A stretch of DNA of 64,000 nucleotides, from positions 4,697,501 to 4,761,500 of the forward strand of contig NC_080717.1 of NCBI RefSeq assembly GCF_019097595.1, written 5' to 3'. A program made the translations under genes and the position numbers. Positions 51,601 to 63,500 of this stretch are shown here, in pieces. The notes under the pieces were generated by a model. It was not told the origin of the DNA, made no database searches, and saw only the letters and a list, made by a program, of their open reading frames with translations. Every line of letters begins with the position of its first letter. Positions within the stretch are counted from its first letter, which is position 1. The DNA is from Hemibagrus wyckioides (taxonomy: Eukaryota > Chordata > Actinopteri > Siluriformes > Bagridae).

Positions 51601-54394
51601 TGTGGAGGCGTGTGATGGACTGGCTTCCTTTCCAAGGTGTATTCCCAACTTCATGTACGGTGTTTGTGGATAAACAAATTCAGCCTTCTCTATGACCCTG
51701 ACTAGATTATACAATATAGAAATAATATAGAATGATCCTTTGTCAAAGCAACAATTCTGTATGCCATGTTTCCAAACTAAAACCTCACCTAAAAGCACTA
51801 CAGGTTTAAGTGAAGATATTTTGAACTGCACATGATAGTGATTATTAAAAGATAAAGTCTAATCAGCACAGCTAGCTCTCATTACATATGTTTATTTTGT
51901 ATGCAGGATGCTGCTAATTCTGCAGAGGATGCTGTTATTGGCCATGGAGGTGGACCTCAGACCAACCTGTAGCTCCAGTAAGCTCTCTCAGGAGCTGTGT
52001 ATTAGCCTCAACAGCATGGCGCCGTGCCGAAGGCTCAGGTAAAAAAGAAATAAGAAAAGCAAAGTAGAAATGTCTTTAATGTTTTAGTAACTCAGTCCAA
52101 ACTGAATCTTTCTAAGAGAGGTAGAAATTCTGCCAGAGGTAGGTTTTGGGGTGTTAACGAATGCCAGGCAGGTGATTTGCTTCTGTTGACAATATAAACT
52201 CCATGAAGGCAAAGCTGGAAGAGCTGAAGTGATGAGTAAACAGCAGAAATAAAAAAAAGACATTCTCAGAAGTAGAAGCGAAAGTTACACTATATTGCCA
52301 AAAGTTTTGGGATGTCTGCCTTTAATGCACATGACTGTAATATGGAGTTCGCCCGCCCTTTGCTATTAGCTATAACAGCTTTAACTCTCCTGGGAAGGCT
52401 TTCCACAAGGTTTAGGAGTGTGTTTATGGGAATTTTTGACCATTCCTCTAGAAGCACATTTGTGAGGTCAGGCACTGATGTTGGATGAGAAGGTCTGGCT
52501 CACTGTCTCCACTCTAATTCATCCCAGAGGTTTTCTATCAGGTTGAGGTCAGGACTCTGTGAAGTTCCTCCACACCAAACTCACTCATCCATGTCTTTAT
52601 GGACCTTTGTACACTAGTATGCAGTCATGTTGAAACAGGAAACAACAACACCTGAATTCAATGATTTAGAAGGGTGTCCCAAAACTTTTGGCTATAAAGT
52701 GTATCTTGAATAATTTCAGCTTTTTTTGAACAACATAACAACCCCATGAAAAGGGCAAAATCCAGAGAAGATGAATTAGAGGTAAATTAAGTGAGGTGAA
52801 TAAACTGCATTGTTTACAGTATACAGCACATCGCTTAATGCTCGCTTAGTTCTGTCTCTAATAAATTGTTGTACCAGAATTGAAGAAGACACCGTGGCAA
52901 ACAGACCTGACTTAGACACCGCCTGATTCTTCCTTTTATACAGCAGCATTTCTTGAATTTAATTAAATGGTCCCTTTTTGTATTAATTTATGGATTTATG
53001 TTGGCTTTAGGGATTTATGGATTTATGAAATAAAAAAGCTATTTAAAGTAATAACTCGAGTGATCGTAAATTCTGACTTGAGGCACGACTGGCAGCAATC
53101 AATCAAGCTTTATATAGTAGTCTTATGCATATATTTACACACTCGTGTGTAACCTCTCAAGTGATAGATTTACGAATAAATCAGACAAAAATGAAATCCA
53201 GCTTGATTGATGAGAACGTGTCAATCAGTGCTACACCACAGAAATCCCTTCTAGAGCTTTTACGTGATCAGGAAAATAATTTCTGGGCTCAATTCTGATG
53301 TGTGATGATGTATTTATTGCTGAAGATTCAGTGCTTTTACAATACTGATTAATTAAAAATGATGCATGTGATTAAACCTTTCTCCTTTTTCTGCGTGTTT
53401 GCTAGGTTTTTGTTGTTGAGCACCCTGCAGAGCAACCTGCTGAGGTGTAAGATGGTGGAGCTGCTGCTGGATCAGTCCTGCTCTCAGAAGCGAGTGTTAC
53501 CCATGTCCTTCAAACTGCTGCTGCACTTCCTGCACACGTCCACGCTGGCACCAGATCCGTCGGTGAGAGCGCAGCACTTCACACTCGCTCACTGAATTGA
53601 TCATCATCTTCATCACACATGATTTAGTTCATCAGCTTTCATTTTAAATCTCGAGTTTAAATATCGACGGTCACATGTTCTGGATTTTAAGAAAAATACG
53701 AAATAGTGTTTTACCTGTGAGACATTTCCGTAAGTCTGCTTTCACACTCGCTGATTGTTTTCTCAGTCACCAAAACACATTCACCTTCTCAGGCACAGCT
53801 GAGCACTTCTAGTGACAACCTTCTTAAACTCCCGAGTTAGAGTGGTCATTTTGCGTATATTAAACATCTCATTTGTGAGCTTAAACAAATTTCTCCAAAA
53901 CCACTCGGAACACACACCCTGTTGTAGGAAGCATAAAGCATTTCCTGATTCCGCCACTGCATTGTCTTCTCTCAGGATGGCACAGAGAGATGGAGAAGGT
54001 GGGATGAGCTCCTGCAGCTCGTCTGGATGCTCATGCTCAGCTATCAGGAAGTGATAACGGGTACAAAACTAAACTCTTCCCTCTTTCTGAACATTCAGCG
54101 TCTCTTTCTGGAAGAGGAAATAAAGAATGAGAACGTATCTCAGAAGCTTATATAATGCTAATCTTAGCTTTCCGTCCATCAGGTCATCTTCGCTACTCCA
54201 TTACAGAGCGGTTCAAGCTGACCCGCACTCCCATGTGGACCCAGAACGACCAGGTGACCCCGGCTGCCGTCCAAGAAGCGGCCGAGGCGTTCCTGTCCCG
54301 CGCCGTGGAGGACCTCGGCCACGATCTTCCCTCCCAAATCCAAGAGTCATTATCCCAGCTGCAAGAACACTTACTGAGTATCTCTCTGCAATAA
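42676..54394 (+). CDS. simc1: simc1-like: SUMO-interacting, Nse5-like protein, complete, 10 coding exons
   Basis: Exons: 42676-42804, 44131-45189, 49526-49779, 50530-50599, 50692-50852, 50966-51061, 51907-52038, 53406-53562, 53976-54060, 54183-54394. They total 2,355 nt (784 residues), and every phase agrees. The N-terminal ~250 residues hold hydrophobic cores flanked by Ser/Asp/Glu that fit SUMO-interacting motifs: VISL (4-7), VLIDI (44-48), IEIIDL (72-77), VICL (108-111) and LILI (238-241, followed by DQ repeats). Residues ~250-380 are a low-complexity Ser/Pro segment. From ~400 the protein is helical, rich in Leu and without repeats, matching the C-terminal domain of SIMC1. Known for the family: this domain resembles yeast Nse5 and pairs with SLF2 to recruit the SMC5/6 complex to SUMO-rich sites. 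Introns 1, 2 and 7 carry Tc1-like elements. The acceptor of exon 5 (TCTGTAAG) has a weak pyrimidine tract. The identity rests on motif order and C-terminal text. Confidence 0.87.
43157..43193. repeat. (AAT)n microsatellite in simc1 intron 1
   Basis: Short AAT trinucleotide run of about 37 bp upstream of the folded Tc1-like element. Confidence 0.85.
43325..44036. mobile_element. Folded (head-to-head) Tc1-like element, family C
   Basis: The plus-strand part (43335-43740) carries the family C body with transposase-like text ([20 protein letters not shown]). At about 43745 (GATGTCCCAGTTTTGGCCTG) the sequence switches to an inverted copy of the same body and ends at the terminus CCCAAAACTTTTGGCAATAT at about 44010-44030. 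It is dead as a transposase. Its right end lies about 95 bp before simc1 exon 2. Confidence 0.8.
45520..46034 (+). mobile_element. Tc1-like element, family C, interrupted near its 3' end
   Basis: Starts with the family terminus (AAAAGTTTTGGGACACCCC) and continues through ATTCCAGTG-type body text to CATGTGCATGAATTTTC, where a second Tc1-like element is inserted. The remaining few bases of the 3' end (AAACCTTTGGCTATGTAGTG) resume at about 47407. The short frames are broken transposase. Confidence 0.8.
46035..47400 (-). mobile_element. Tc1-like transposon, family B, near-complete with both inverted repeats
   Basis: Left terminus CTCACAAAAAGTTAAGGATA and right terminus (reverse complement) CTCACAAAGAGTTAAGGATA are each flanked by TA, so the insertion at a TA target is preserved. 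The element is 1,366 bp. The terminal similarity extends over about 45 bp with a few mismatches. It sits in simc1 intron 2, antisense to the gene, inside an older family C copy. Confidence 0.9.
46234..47191 (-). pseudogene. Tc1-like transposase of family B, frameshifted
   Basis: Translation from Met at 47191 (MRPRPHLTIDQQYLAIVRLQ) gives the paired helix-turn-helix DNA-binding region (CSQREMATELRVSQSVISRL). The frame is lost near 46740-46800, around the first catalytic Asp, and resumes in another frame with FIFMDDNAPAHRGRIIRERL (second Asp) and LSPDLNPTENLWDQLSRHV (Glu), ending at 46234. All three parts of a DD34E transposase can be recognised, but the gene is broken. It is the best preserved transposase in the window. 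Confidence 0.88.
48270..48730 (+). pseudogene. Strongly decayed Tc1-like transposase fragment
   Basis: Scattered similarity to family C: CAAGCATGACAATTCCCCTG with CACAAAGAACC (second-Asp region), CCACTGAACAGCTCTTAGAT (Glu region), and the tail TTCCCAGAAGAGCAGAG with TATAACAGCTAAA. It lies in simc1 intron 2, with many stops and indels. Confidence 0.55.
48885..49035 (+). mobile_element. tRNA-derived SINE (short copy)
   Basis: A tRNA-like head (TAGCTTAGTGTTTAAGGTG as A-box region and GTGAGTTCAAATTCC as B-box region) is followed by the tail TAAGTTGCTCTGGATAAGG and TGCCTGCCAAATCTAAAT. This is the layout of common fish tRNA-derived SINEs. The body between head and tail is internally deleted. It is in simc1 intron 2 in sense orientation. 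Confidence 0.75.
49276..49512 (+). mobile_element. Tc1-like remnant, family A, abutting simc1 exon 3
   Basis: Contains the family blocks CCCATTGATGGACATGGGGA, TGATCCGATCCAACAGATG and GTTCTGATAGAAAGGTGTCA, and the terminus GGCAGGTGGTCATAATGTTA. Only TCTTCTTTCTAACAG separates this terminus from simc1 exon 3 (49526), so the branch point of intron 2 probably lies inside transposon sequence. Confidence 0.75.
49885..50480. repeat. Dispersed non-coding repeat in simc1 intron 3
   Basis: Includes TTCTGATTGGTCAGATTAAT, a CCAAT-type box, and ATAACAGCACACCCCGAACT with GTTTTATTCCTTAC. Shorter relatives occur at 34.5, 36.4, 57.3, 58.98, 61.8 and 63.5 kb. No coding capacity was seen. Confidence 0.5.
51100..51352 (-). 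mobile_element. tRNA-derived SINE, second family
   Basis: On the minus strand the head reads GTGCTAGCTCAAGTGGTTAA (A-box type) and later GGTTCAAGCCCCAGCACC (B-box type). A body with AAGGTCCCCAACCCACC and a tail ending TGACAAATAAAGACAAC follow. It lies in simc1 intron 6, antisense to the gene. Confidence 0.75.
51483..51745 (+). repeat. Dispersed retroelement-tail repeat
   Basis: TGTTCTCCCTGTCTCTGTG, GGTTTCCTTATTCCCCCCAA and GTGTGATGGACTGGCTTCC match the widespread fish repeat also found at 8.5 and 54.9 kb. A (GT)n run at about 51585-51603 lies within it. Confidence 0.6.
52288..52705 (-). mobile_element. Tc1-like remnant, family C, in simc1 intron 7
   Basis: Both termini are present: TATTGCCAAAAGTTTTGGGA at about 52294 and CCCAAAACTTTTGGCTATAA at about 52678. 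The body is partly deleted. Minus-strand translation gives the transposase C-terminal text LLEEWSKIPINTLLNLVESL. It is not functional. Confidence 0.8.
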
Positions 54395-54734
54395 CAAACT
54401 AATAGAAATCAAAGTGTACATACGATGAAGATTATTTTTGTAGAAAATGTATTATAATTTTTAATGACGTCTATATTAAGTATCCCTTTGAGGGTACTTG
54501 ATGCTTATTTAAATCACTCGACTGAAATGAGGTGGTTTTGTAAAGAGATCAAGAAGTGAGTAAAGTTTTGTTAAAAAAAAACACTGTATAGAAATTCTTT
54601 TTGTGAAACTGTTTACATAACATCTCCAACACCAGGCTCTCCAATTGCAGTGAAAGTACTTCGACTTGTTATTATATAATATTAAATATTAAAAGTAATC
54701 AGCTACAAGATGATTCTAAATTTCCGAGTTTTGT

Positions 54735-55040
54735 GTATTCCTGCCTGATGCACAGAATTCCTGGGAATAGACTCCGGATCCACCAGAACTCAGACCGGGA
54801 TAAAGTGCCTACTAAAGACAAAAGAGTTGATTCTCGTGTGAAAATACGCCACATTTCTATGCATGTTCTCCCTACGTCCATGCGGCTTTCCTCGGGGTTC
54901 CTCACAGTCTCCTCCCACCTCCAAAACTGATGCCAGTAGGTGGATACCTTTAATAAAATACCCCTGAGTGTGTGCATAGTGTCCTAACAGCCCACCCAGG
55001 ACATATTCCTGCCTCACACCCAGTGTTTCTGGGACAGACT
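54735..55040 (+). repeat. Dispersed retroelement-tail repeat downstream of simc1
   Basis: Carries ACTCCGGATCCACCAGAAC, GCATGTTCTCCCTACGTCC and CAGCCCACCCAGGACATATT, typical pieces of the same fish repeat as at 8.5 and 51.5 kb. A plus-strand AATAAA at about 54952 could serve as a late simc1 polyadenylation signal, though this is uncertain. Confidence 0.5.
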
Positions 55041-55119
55041 CATATCTTATATTAAAAATGCTTAAGAGCTGCAGTGTGTAACTGCTTTTCTGTCTTTGGG
55101 TGAATATAAAAACCTCTAA

Positions 55120-55715
55120 TGGTGAAGGAACTTCACAGAGTCCTGACCTTAACTTGATAGAACACCTTTGGGGTGAATTAGAGCGGAGACTGTGAGCCAG
55201 GCCTTCGGGTTCAACATCACCTCACAAATGCACTTCTATAGGAATGGTCAAAAATTCCCATAAACACACTCCTAAACCTTGTGAAAATCCTTCCCAGAAG
55301 AGTTGAAGCTGTTATGGCTGTAAAGGGTGAGATAACTCCATATTACATTCATGTGCATGTAAAGGCAGACGTCCCAGTTTTGGCCTGGCTCACAGTCTCC
55401 GCTCTAATTCATCCAAAAGATGTTCTATCAGGTTGAGGTCAGGATTCTGTGAAGTTCCTCCGCACCAAACTCACTCATCCATGTCTTTATGGACCTTGCT
55501 TTGTACACTGGTGTGCAGTCATGTTGGAACAGGAAGGGGTCATCCCCAAACTGTTCCCACAAAGCTGGCAGCATGAAAATGTCTTGGTATGAAGCTGAAG
55601 CATTAAGAGTTCCTTTCACTGGAACTAAAGGTCCAAACCCAACCCCTGAAAAACAACACCTGAATTCAGTGATTTGGAGTGTGGGGTGTCCCAAAACATT
55701 TGGCAATATAGTGTA
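55120..55715. mobile_element. Folded (head-to-head) Tc1-like element, family C
   Basis: Plus-oriented body (CTTCACAGAGTCCTGACCTT to CATGTGCATGTAAAGGCAGA) switches at GACGTCCCAGTTTTGGCCTG to an inverted copy and ends at CCCAAAACATTTGGCAATAT. The internal junction is the same as in the copy at 43.3-44.0 kb. It lies between simc1 and cnot6. No intact frame. Confidence 0.8.
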
Positions 55716-55899
55716 TGTGCTTGAACTGAAAGGGTTTATGCGTTTAAAAATATTCAATGTGCAGCAGCTCCAGAAGGATGATGATGATGAGAAGGAGGAG
55801 GATGGTGATGATAGTGATGATGATGATGCACCTGGGTGAATTGGGCTCAATTAAAGCGAGCTTCCTTTCCTTCAGTGCCATGTAGGCAGAAATAACAGC

Positions 55900-56026
55900 A
55901 CCCACACGCCATCATGCTGCTCTGCTTACTGTATCCTTAATCCAGCAGCGGAAAAAGCGAGTTCACCCCGAGCCCAAACCCGGACACAGAGCTCACTCAC
56001 TGCAGGGGCTTGTTATGCTTTTAAAG
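55900..56026 (+). other. cnot6: Candidate 5' untranslated exon of cnot6
   Basis: A moderately GC-rich stretch ends at a good donor (TTAAAG|GTAAAT) about 1.55 kb upstream of the first coding exon, which itself appears to begin with an acceptor (GTGGCGCAG at 57580) just before its ATG. This would leave a non-coding first exon, as is usual for CNOT6 genes. The 5' end cannot be fixed from sequence. CpG-containing DNA continues to about 56.5 kb. Confidence 0.35.
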
Positions 56027-56742
56027 GTAAATACCAAACACGGTATATATTTATTATTTAATAACACGGCTTAGATCTGATCTGCTTATTCTTTAGCTAC
56101 CTGTCTATCTAGCTAGCTCTTTGTGTCAATTTCCAAAAAAAACCATTAAAAATTTTTTTTCCACACGCACACCAGTCGCTTTTATTTATAATAATAACAA
56201 CAATGATCTAGCGAACTCATGCAAGAGTAATTTGTTTATGATTTTGTGAGCTGGTTCCAGAAATCGCTAGCTATGCTAGCTGGCTAATCTACGCGTCGAT
56301 GTCATTAACTAGCAAACTCGCAAAACGTTCCGTGTAATGTTTGCTTTGGAAATAATAGAGAAGTCGCGACAAAAACTCGGCGCATTGGGTCGTTTATTGC
56401 GACATAATTAGCAACACGGTGCTGAAATGTGTTTCCGCGTTCCCCCGAACTGTTTTTGTAGCATTAGCATTAGCGTTAACGCCACAAGATGCTAGCATCC
56501 CCCCCCAGACGCAGCACTAGCATGGTTTAGCAAGATTAGCTAAATTACGTAACATTAATATTGGTGAGAGAAACACGTCTAAATAAATGTTTGTTTACGG
56601 CTCACTTTCTTACTTGCAGGAGCTATTTTTTTTGCGTGTAAGATATAAATAATCTTTAATTTTTTTTAAAAAAAAAGATGAGCTAAATAAATAGTTTCAT
56701 GAATTAAACAGCTGTTTGTGTTCAGTCACCAGAGACTATTGG

Positions 56743-56775
<33 letters not shown>

Positions 56776-57590
56776 ATTTTCTTTACCTCGTTTAACAAAA
56801 TAAATATCAATATAATATGATATTTAAGGTGTAATGGACTAGTTAATCTAATATAATTATAGTTAACTATTTAGGAATAAATAAAAAAAGAAAAATCTGG
56901 TATTTGTCAATTTTTTAGAGCTATTTTTCTAGAATTATGAAATATTTTCTATAGTTTTAGTCCTAAAACAAGACCAGATATTTTTTGTCCACTCAGTAAC
57001 GCTCAAGTTCAGTGACAGAAATAAAAAACTGATACCTTCAGTTCTCAATGATTTCTAAAAGCAAAGGCGGTAAAATAATTGAAATGCTTAAAAAATGTCC
57101 ACCATCTGAAAACTTTCCTATAAACTCAGAGAAAATGAAATGCATTTTTCTAAATAAAATGAGTGAACAAACAAGTCAAGAATGAAGCAATATTAAGTTA
57201 AGTTAAAAGTTAAGTAAGAAATAAAACATTATTAAGGCTGTGCTATTATGAGAAAGTAATCAATGACAGGGAACTGATACCATATCAGAGTTGATTATTT
57301 TCCAATGACGGCGTATCATGAAGTGTTTTATTCCTTTCATACCTTAGCTGTTTGCAAATAATTCCTCTATACGATGACTGTTGGAGAAAACTCAACCCCT
57401 ACCTAGCCTCTGTGATGTAAGATAGTTTAGGAATTGTACACAGGGCTTTTGGAGATCTGAGACCTTAGTTTGGACAATAATTTGACAATTTACTGAACAT
57501 CCCTTTCATTATATTTCCTGATGAGTGTATTTGACGGCTCTGCGTTCTGTAGCGTAAAAAAAAATGTTTTTGTGGCGCAGTGGTCCAGGA

Positions 57591-60500
57591 ATGCCCAAGG
57601 AGAAATATGAGCCGCCGGACCCCCGGCGGATGTACACGATAATGACCAGCGAAGAGGCAGCAAGTGGGAAAAAATCTCACTGGGCTGAGCTTGAGATAAG
57701 TGGTGAGTATTAATCCATTTTGTAGTTTGCGCTGGGCATGTTAAACAGGGCTGGGCAGGATGACAATATCATGATACGCAGATCAGGCATAACATTTTGA
57801 CCACCTGCCTAACATTGTGTTGGTTGCCCCTTTGCTGCCAAAACAGCCCTGACCCCCGTCCTGCACTGTGTATTCTGACACCTTTCGATCAGAACCAGCA
57901 TTAACTTCTTTAGCAATTTGAGCAACAGTAGCTTGTCTGTAGGATCGAATCACAGGGGCCAGCCTTCACTCCCCACGTGCATCAATGAGCCTGTTGCCGG
58001 TTCACCACTGTTCCTTCCTTATACCACTTTTTATAGATACTGACCACTGCAGACCCGGAACACCTCACAAGAGCTGCAGTTTTGGAGATGCTCTGATCCA
58101 GTGGTCTATCCATCACAATTTCGTCAAACTCGCTCAAATCCTTACGCTTGTCCATTTTTCCTGCTTCTAACACATCAACTTTAAGGACAAAATGTTCACT
58201 TGATGCCTGATATATCCCACCCACTAACAGGTGCCATGATGAGGAGATAATCAGTCTTATTCACGGCACCTCTCAGCGGTCATAATGTTATGCCTGATTG
58301 GTGTATATAATACACGTATGATCATCACCATCATCAGACGAAAAATACTTTAGTTTTACTCTGTAACAGATCATTTTTATACCAGTTGTTGCATTAAAAA
58401 TTAGCTGTACAGGCAATAAGACAGTGGTCACAACATGTTTAGTTGATGTTGAAGGTAATTTTTGATCATTTTCTGCTTTTGCTTCATGTCTCAGGTAAAG
58501 TGCGGAGTCTAAGCTCGGCCCTGTGGTCGCTCACTCACCTCACTGCTTTGCACCTCAGTGACAACTCGCTGTCACGGATCCCCCCCGACATTGCCAAGCT
58601 ACACAACCTCGTGTACCTGGACCTGTCGTCCAATAAGATCAGGAGCCTGCCAGCTGAGCTCGGCAACATGGTGTCTCTCAGGTGAGCGAGCCGTGTAGAC
58701 TGTGTTCTTCTTTGAGTTCAGAGGACCGTCTGAATGCTGACCTTAGTGATCTTGTGCGCTTCATTTGGCAGGATTGTGTCATGTTCATTAAGGCAGCATG
58801 AAGTCTAAAGAAGGAAGATTTATTACTTATTATTATGAATAACCAAATATCCCCTGAAGTGAGAGAAAAGTGTTTCACAGTCAGGGAGTGTGATTTTAGG
58901 TAAATAATAAACAATAGTGTGGCCTTACCTAAAGCCACACTTACCACCCCAACATTGATTGTTTTCCATTAACAGCATGTCCTGAAGAGTTTTATTTCTC
59001 TCATTTGGCCTGAATATTTTTTGTTTAGTACAAGAATAAAAAGTCAGTGCTTTTTATTAGTTTATAGTTTTATTGAACAGTATGAAACATCAAGACAAGT
59101 TAGTTCCTGTTATCGCTTACATTATATTACCAAAAGTTTTGGGACACCCCTCCAAATCATTAAATTCAGGGGTTGGGCTTGGCCACTTAGTTCCAGTGAA
59201 AGGAATTTTTAATGCTTCCGCATACCAAGACATTCTGGACTATTTCATCGGTCAGACATTGGTCAATTTGACAGAGGCCCCTTCCTGTTCCAACATGACT
59301 GAGTCTTGACTTCTATGTGCACTGGTGTGCAGTCATGTTGGAACAGGAAACATAGTTGGGAGCATGAATGAAATTGTCCAGAAATGTCTTGGTATGCTGA
59401 AGCATTAAGAGTTTCACTGGAACTAAGGGGCCGAGCCAGACCCCTGAATTCAGTGATTTGAACGGGTGTCCCAAAACCTTTGGCAGTATAGTGTATGTTA
59501 CCGTCCTATTTTCCCTTCAAAGAAATCTGCAGCTTACTATCTTTCCAAGAAAGTGAAAGCAGCAAAACACCCAGTTTGAGCTTTACCTCCGACTCCTACA
59601 AAGCTCTGATGCTGCAGAATCCTTCCATGTCTTCCTAAACAACACCTATTGCGTTCTGTACAGGTCCCTGAGCAAGTTATTATTACTTATAAGAAACGAT
59701 AAGATCAAGATTCAGCAGTGCTGTGTTAGAAGTCTGATGAATGTATTTAGTATTGTCTTTCATTTATACTGCAAGTTTTCCTGTTTGTTTTAAAGCCTCC
59801 ATGTCCCTGTGTCCTCCACAGGGAACTGCTTTTAAATAACAACCAGTTGCGGGTTCTACCTTTCGAATTGGGGAAACTGTTTCAGTTACAAACACTGGGG
59901 TTAAAAGGTGAGTGGGGGTTATTGTCCATCCTCCATTATGATACTGATGATGATGATGATGAGTATGGTGATGTAACACGTTCTGCATCCTGTACCCATT
60001 TTCCACAGGAAATCCACTTGCACAGGACCTCATGAGCCTCTACCAGGAACCGGATGGCACCCGTCGACTGCTGAACTACCTTTTGGACAATCTTGCTGGT
60101 GCTATTAAACGCAGTAGGTTTCCCTCAGGATGGCTGCTGCTGCAATGTTTGTCGTTTCGCAGTCATTTATGCAAATCGACGCTGAGTGAGACTAGCTGAA
60201 CGTGCGTGCATGATGACTAAAATCACCAGTTTATTCAGTTCCGTTTATAATCCGTCAAAGGTCCGATGGAAAGTAAAAATCGTTTGTGAAAAGTTAGCAG
60301 CACCCTGCGAACATCACAGGAGCAAACCGCTAGTTTAGTAAGAGATTTTCAGAATTTCTTTTCCAGTTTCCAGCATCGTATCAGTGAGAAAGCCAACATA
60401 GAAGTAGTTGAAGCATTGGTGCAAGCAGTTTTGCTAGAGATTTGTTGCAGCTAGTTGGTTAACTATGAGACTATCAGACTAAAGTTTAAGCTTTGGAAGA

Positions 60501-63500
60501 TGACCTGTTTGAGGAGGTGAGAGAGCTGGACTGGCTGTTTCGGCAGATAAGAACGGCTTTGTGGGAAATGTCCAGAAGTGTGACTTGAAAACAGGCATAT
60601 GTTACAGAATAAAAACCTTGGAAAAGATGTTAATTTTTAACAAGTTGTTCAGGGTAGATAGAAAATACAACTAAATGACACACAAATGTCGTCAGGATGT
60701 CTGCTCATGTAATTTTATTTTTTTTTAGTCCCAACTGAGCAACCGCCGTCCAGGTCGTGGATCGTCCTGCAGGAGCCGGAGAGAGTCAGGCCCGCAGGTA
60801 CTCCTTTCTCCTACATGTTTTGTGTACGCTGCTCGCTGATTTGCATGTTCAGTGCCAGTGGTTAAGCATTAACTGAACAGGTGGTTGGCAGACGAGATAA
60901 AAGAAAAGGCCTATTGTTTACGCCGCTCTGTCTCTTTTCACACAGCTGTGTTCTCAGTAATGTGCTACAACGTACTGTGCGATAAGTACGCCACACGCCA
61001 GCTGTACGGCTACTGCCCTCCCTGGGCTCTCAACTGGGAGTACAGGAAGAAGGCCATCATGCAGGAAATACTCAGCTGCAATGCTGACATCATCAGCCTA
61101 CAGGTACCAGACGTGATTATAATGTGACACGAAGCTTTATGACCACTAGAAACTACTTCCAAATCTCCTTACAGAAAACTTCAAGTTTATAACTTAATAA
61201 TAACTTGTATTAGCGCATTAATATTAATGTAAGCCATGTTGCCAGAACCACTACACCCTCCAGATGAATATGGGGGAGATATGTGGCGTGACACGTGTGT
61301 TGTATGATGAGTGCGTCATTTTGCTTAGACCACAGTGATTACAATTACAAGAGTAATTTATTAGTAATCACACATCATGCATTTTAACAGTTTACTGTTA
61401 GATCGTCCGAGAGACAAGTTAGTTCCTCTTCACACCACGTTATAGCTGCGATCTCTCACACACACATACAAACACGCACACACTTCGCAGCCTGTCGTTT
61501 TAGTGAGAAAACGGAAAGCGTAACTGAGACCGAGAGCACGTACAACCAAGACTCCGTCCATAAATGTTAAGTAAATGTCTTCTGACGCAACAATCCTTCC
61601 TCACATCAACCGTTAAACAATTCTGTTTATTATCAGTCTTATTATGATTGTCGAGCGTCTACCATACAAGCCTTTGTTTGTGTGTGTGTGTGTGAGAGAC
61701 CTGTTGCTATAGAAACAGTGCTGTTATATGAAACTAATGCATGCCTTCTGACCAATCAGAGTCGAGCATCTAACAGAGCTGTGGTAGAAATGAATCAAAA
61801 CCTTATGACCAATCAGTGGAGCATTTAGTATAGTAAAAAAAATGTTCTATAAAATCCTGGTACCAGTGCAGTTTAAAGGATAAGCTGCATATGTTGCGGC
61901 TATTCTCTCAAATCCATTACTTTATGCCTTTCAGGAAGTGGAGACGGAACAGTATTATAACTACTTCCTGGTGGAGCTGAAAGTGCAGGGGTACGACGGA
62001 TTCTTCAGTCCAAAGTCCCGAGCCAGAACCATGTCCGAGTCAGACAGGAAACATGTGGATGGATGTGCAATATTCTACAAGACCGAGAAGTGGGTACACA
62101 CCCGATTTCACACACAAACCATTTCAAACGGTCATGTTTATAAGAGTTCGGCGATCTTCCTGATTCGACATGCCACCTGATTACTGACGCATGGATGAGC
62201 TGAAATCTGGCATGTGAAGACCCGTTTACACAGAACAAAAATACCTGAGATTTTATTTTTTTAATTCTCAAAGCGTGGCCCATGAAGCATAGCATTCCAG
62301 TGGTGGACATCAGAAACCACAAGTTATTCTCTTTATTATTGTATAGTTTAATAGTTTAACCCTAACACTAATCCCAGGTTTGACTGGTAGGTTAAATCTA
62401 GTGAGTTTAAATCAAATCTCAACCCCAAAAACAGTATACAGGAATAAAGAATAGACTGGAGTATTATTGTAGTATAGTAATGGTGCCTTAGATTTTCAGT
62501 AGTTTCTATCGAGGGAGTTTGTGGAATGGTAAGTTTATGAATTACAAGGAAAATTGAATGGATGCTGAAGTGATTCTCACGGGTGCTGAATCGAATTGTT
62601 TGGATACTGAATCGAATCATAAGGGTATGCTGAATTGGATTGTTTGTGCTGGAACTGTTTTTGGGCATCAATCCATTTGTATGCTTACCGTATCACATGC
62701 TATGTATTGATATGTTCATCATATTGTTTTAAAGAGGAAGGTTCAGAGCGGAGGTTCCAAACTCTCTCTCCTCTGAGTTTTTATCTGTGTTTTGCATTCA
62801 AACCTAGTATTGAAAGCCTTGTATTGTTTTGAAGGTTTAATGACATGCTGCTTGTGTGTTTTGTCCAGGTTCAGCGTGGTGCAGAAGCACACAGTGGAGT
62901 TTAACCAGCTCGCCATGGCTAACTCGGAGGGATCGGAGGCCATGTTGAACCGCGTCATGACCAAGGACAACATCGGAGTGGCGGTGCTGCTGGAGCTACG
63001 CAGGGAAATGATGGAGATGACGCGTGAGTCTGTGGAAAATTAAAACCACAATTAAACATTAAAACCACAAAAAAACACATCCTACTGTTTCTACCCTAAT
63101 TCTGTTTCTTAACTTTTTTTTTGCTTTTTTCCATGTGAGCAGAAGGCAAATCTCTCCTCAGCCTGGAGAAACAGCTCATCCTAGTGGCCAACGCCCACAT
63201 GCACTGGGACCCGGAGTACTCCGACGTGAAGCTTGTACAGACCATGATGTTCCTGTCTGAGGTGAAGAACATCGTGGACAAAGCCACGCGCAGCCTCAAG
63301 CTCTCCTCCATATCTGGAGAAACCAACGCCATCCCTCTGGTGCTGTGTGCTGATCTCAACTCGCTGCCTGACTCTGGTTTGTCCTCACTCATTGAATTTA
63401 ATGCCTCAGAAATGTATTATAATGTCCTCTGAGGAAATGTATGCAGTGTTCCACTTACCCCCGACACTAGAGACTCCTTTATTACTGTAGAAATGAAAAC

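Noticed and set aside
55428..55850. 140-residue minus-strand frame downstream of simc1
   Set aside because: It translates a folded Tc1-like element and a GAT-rich simple repeat; there is no gene structure.
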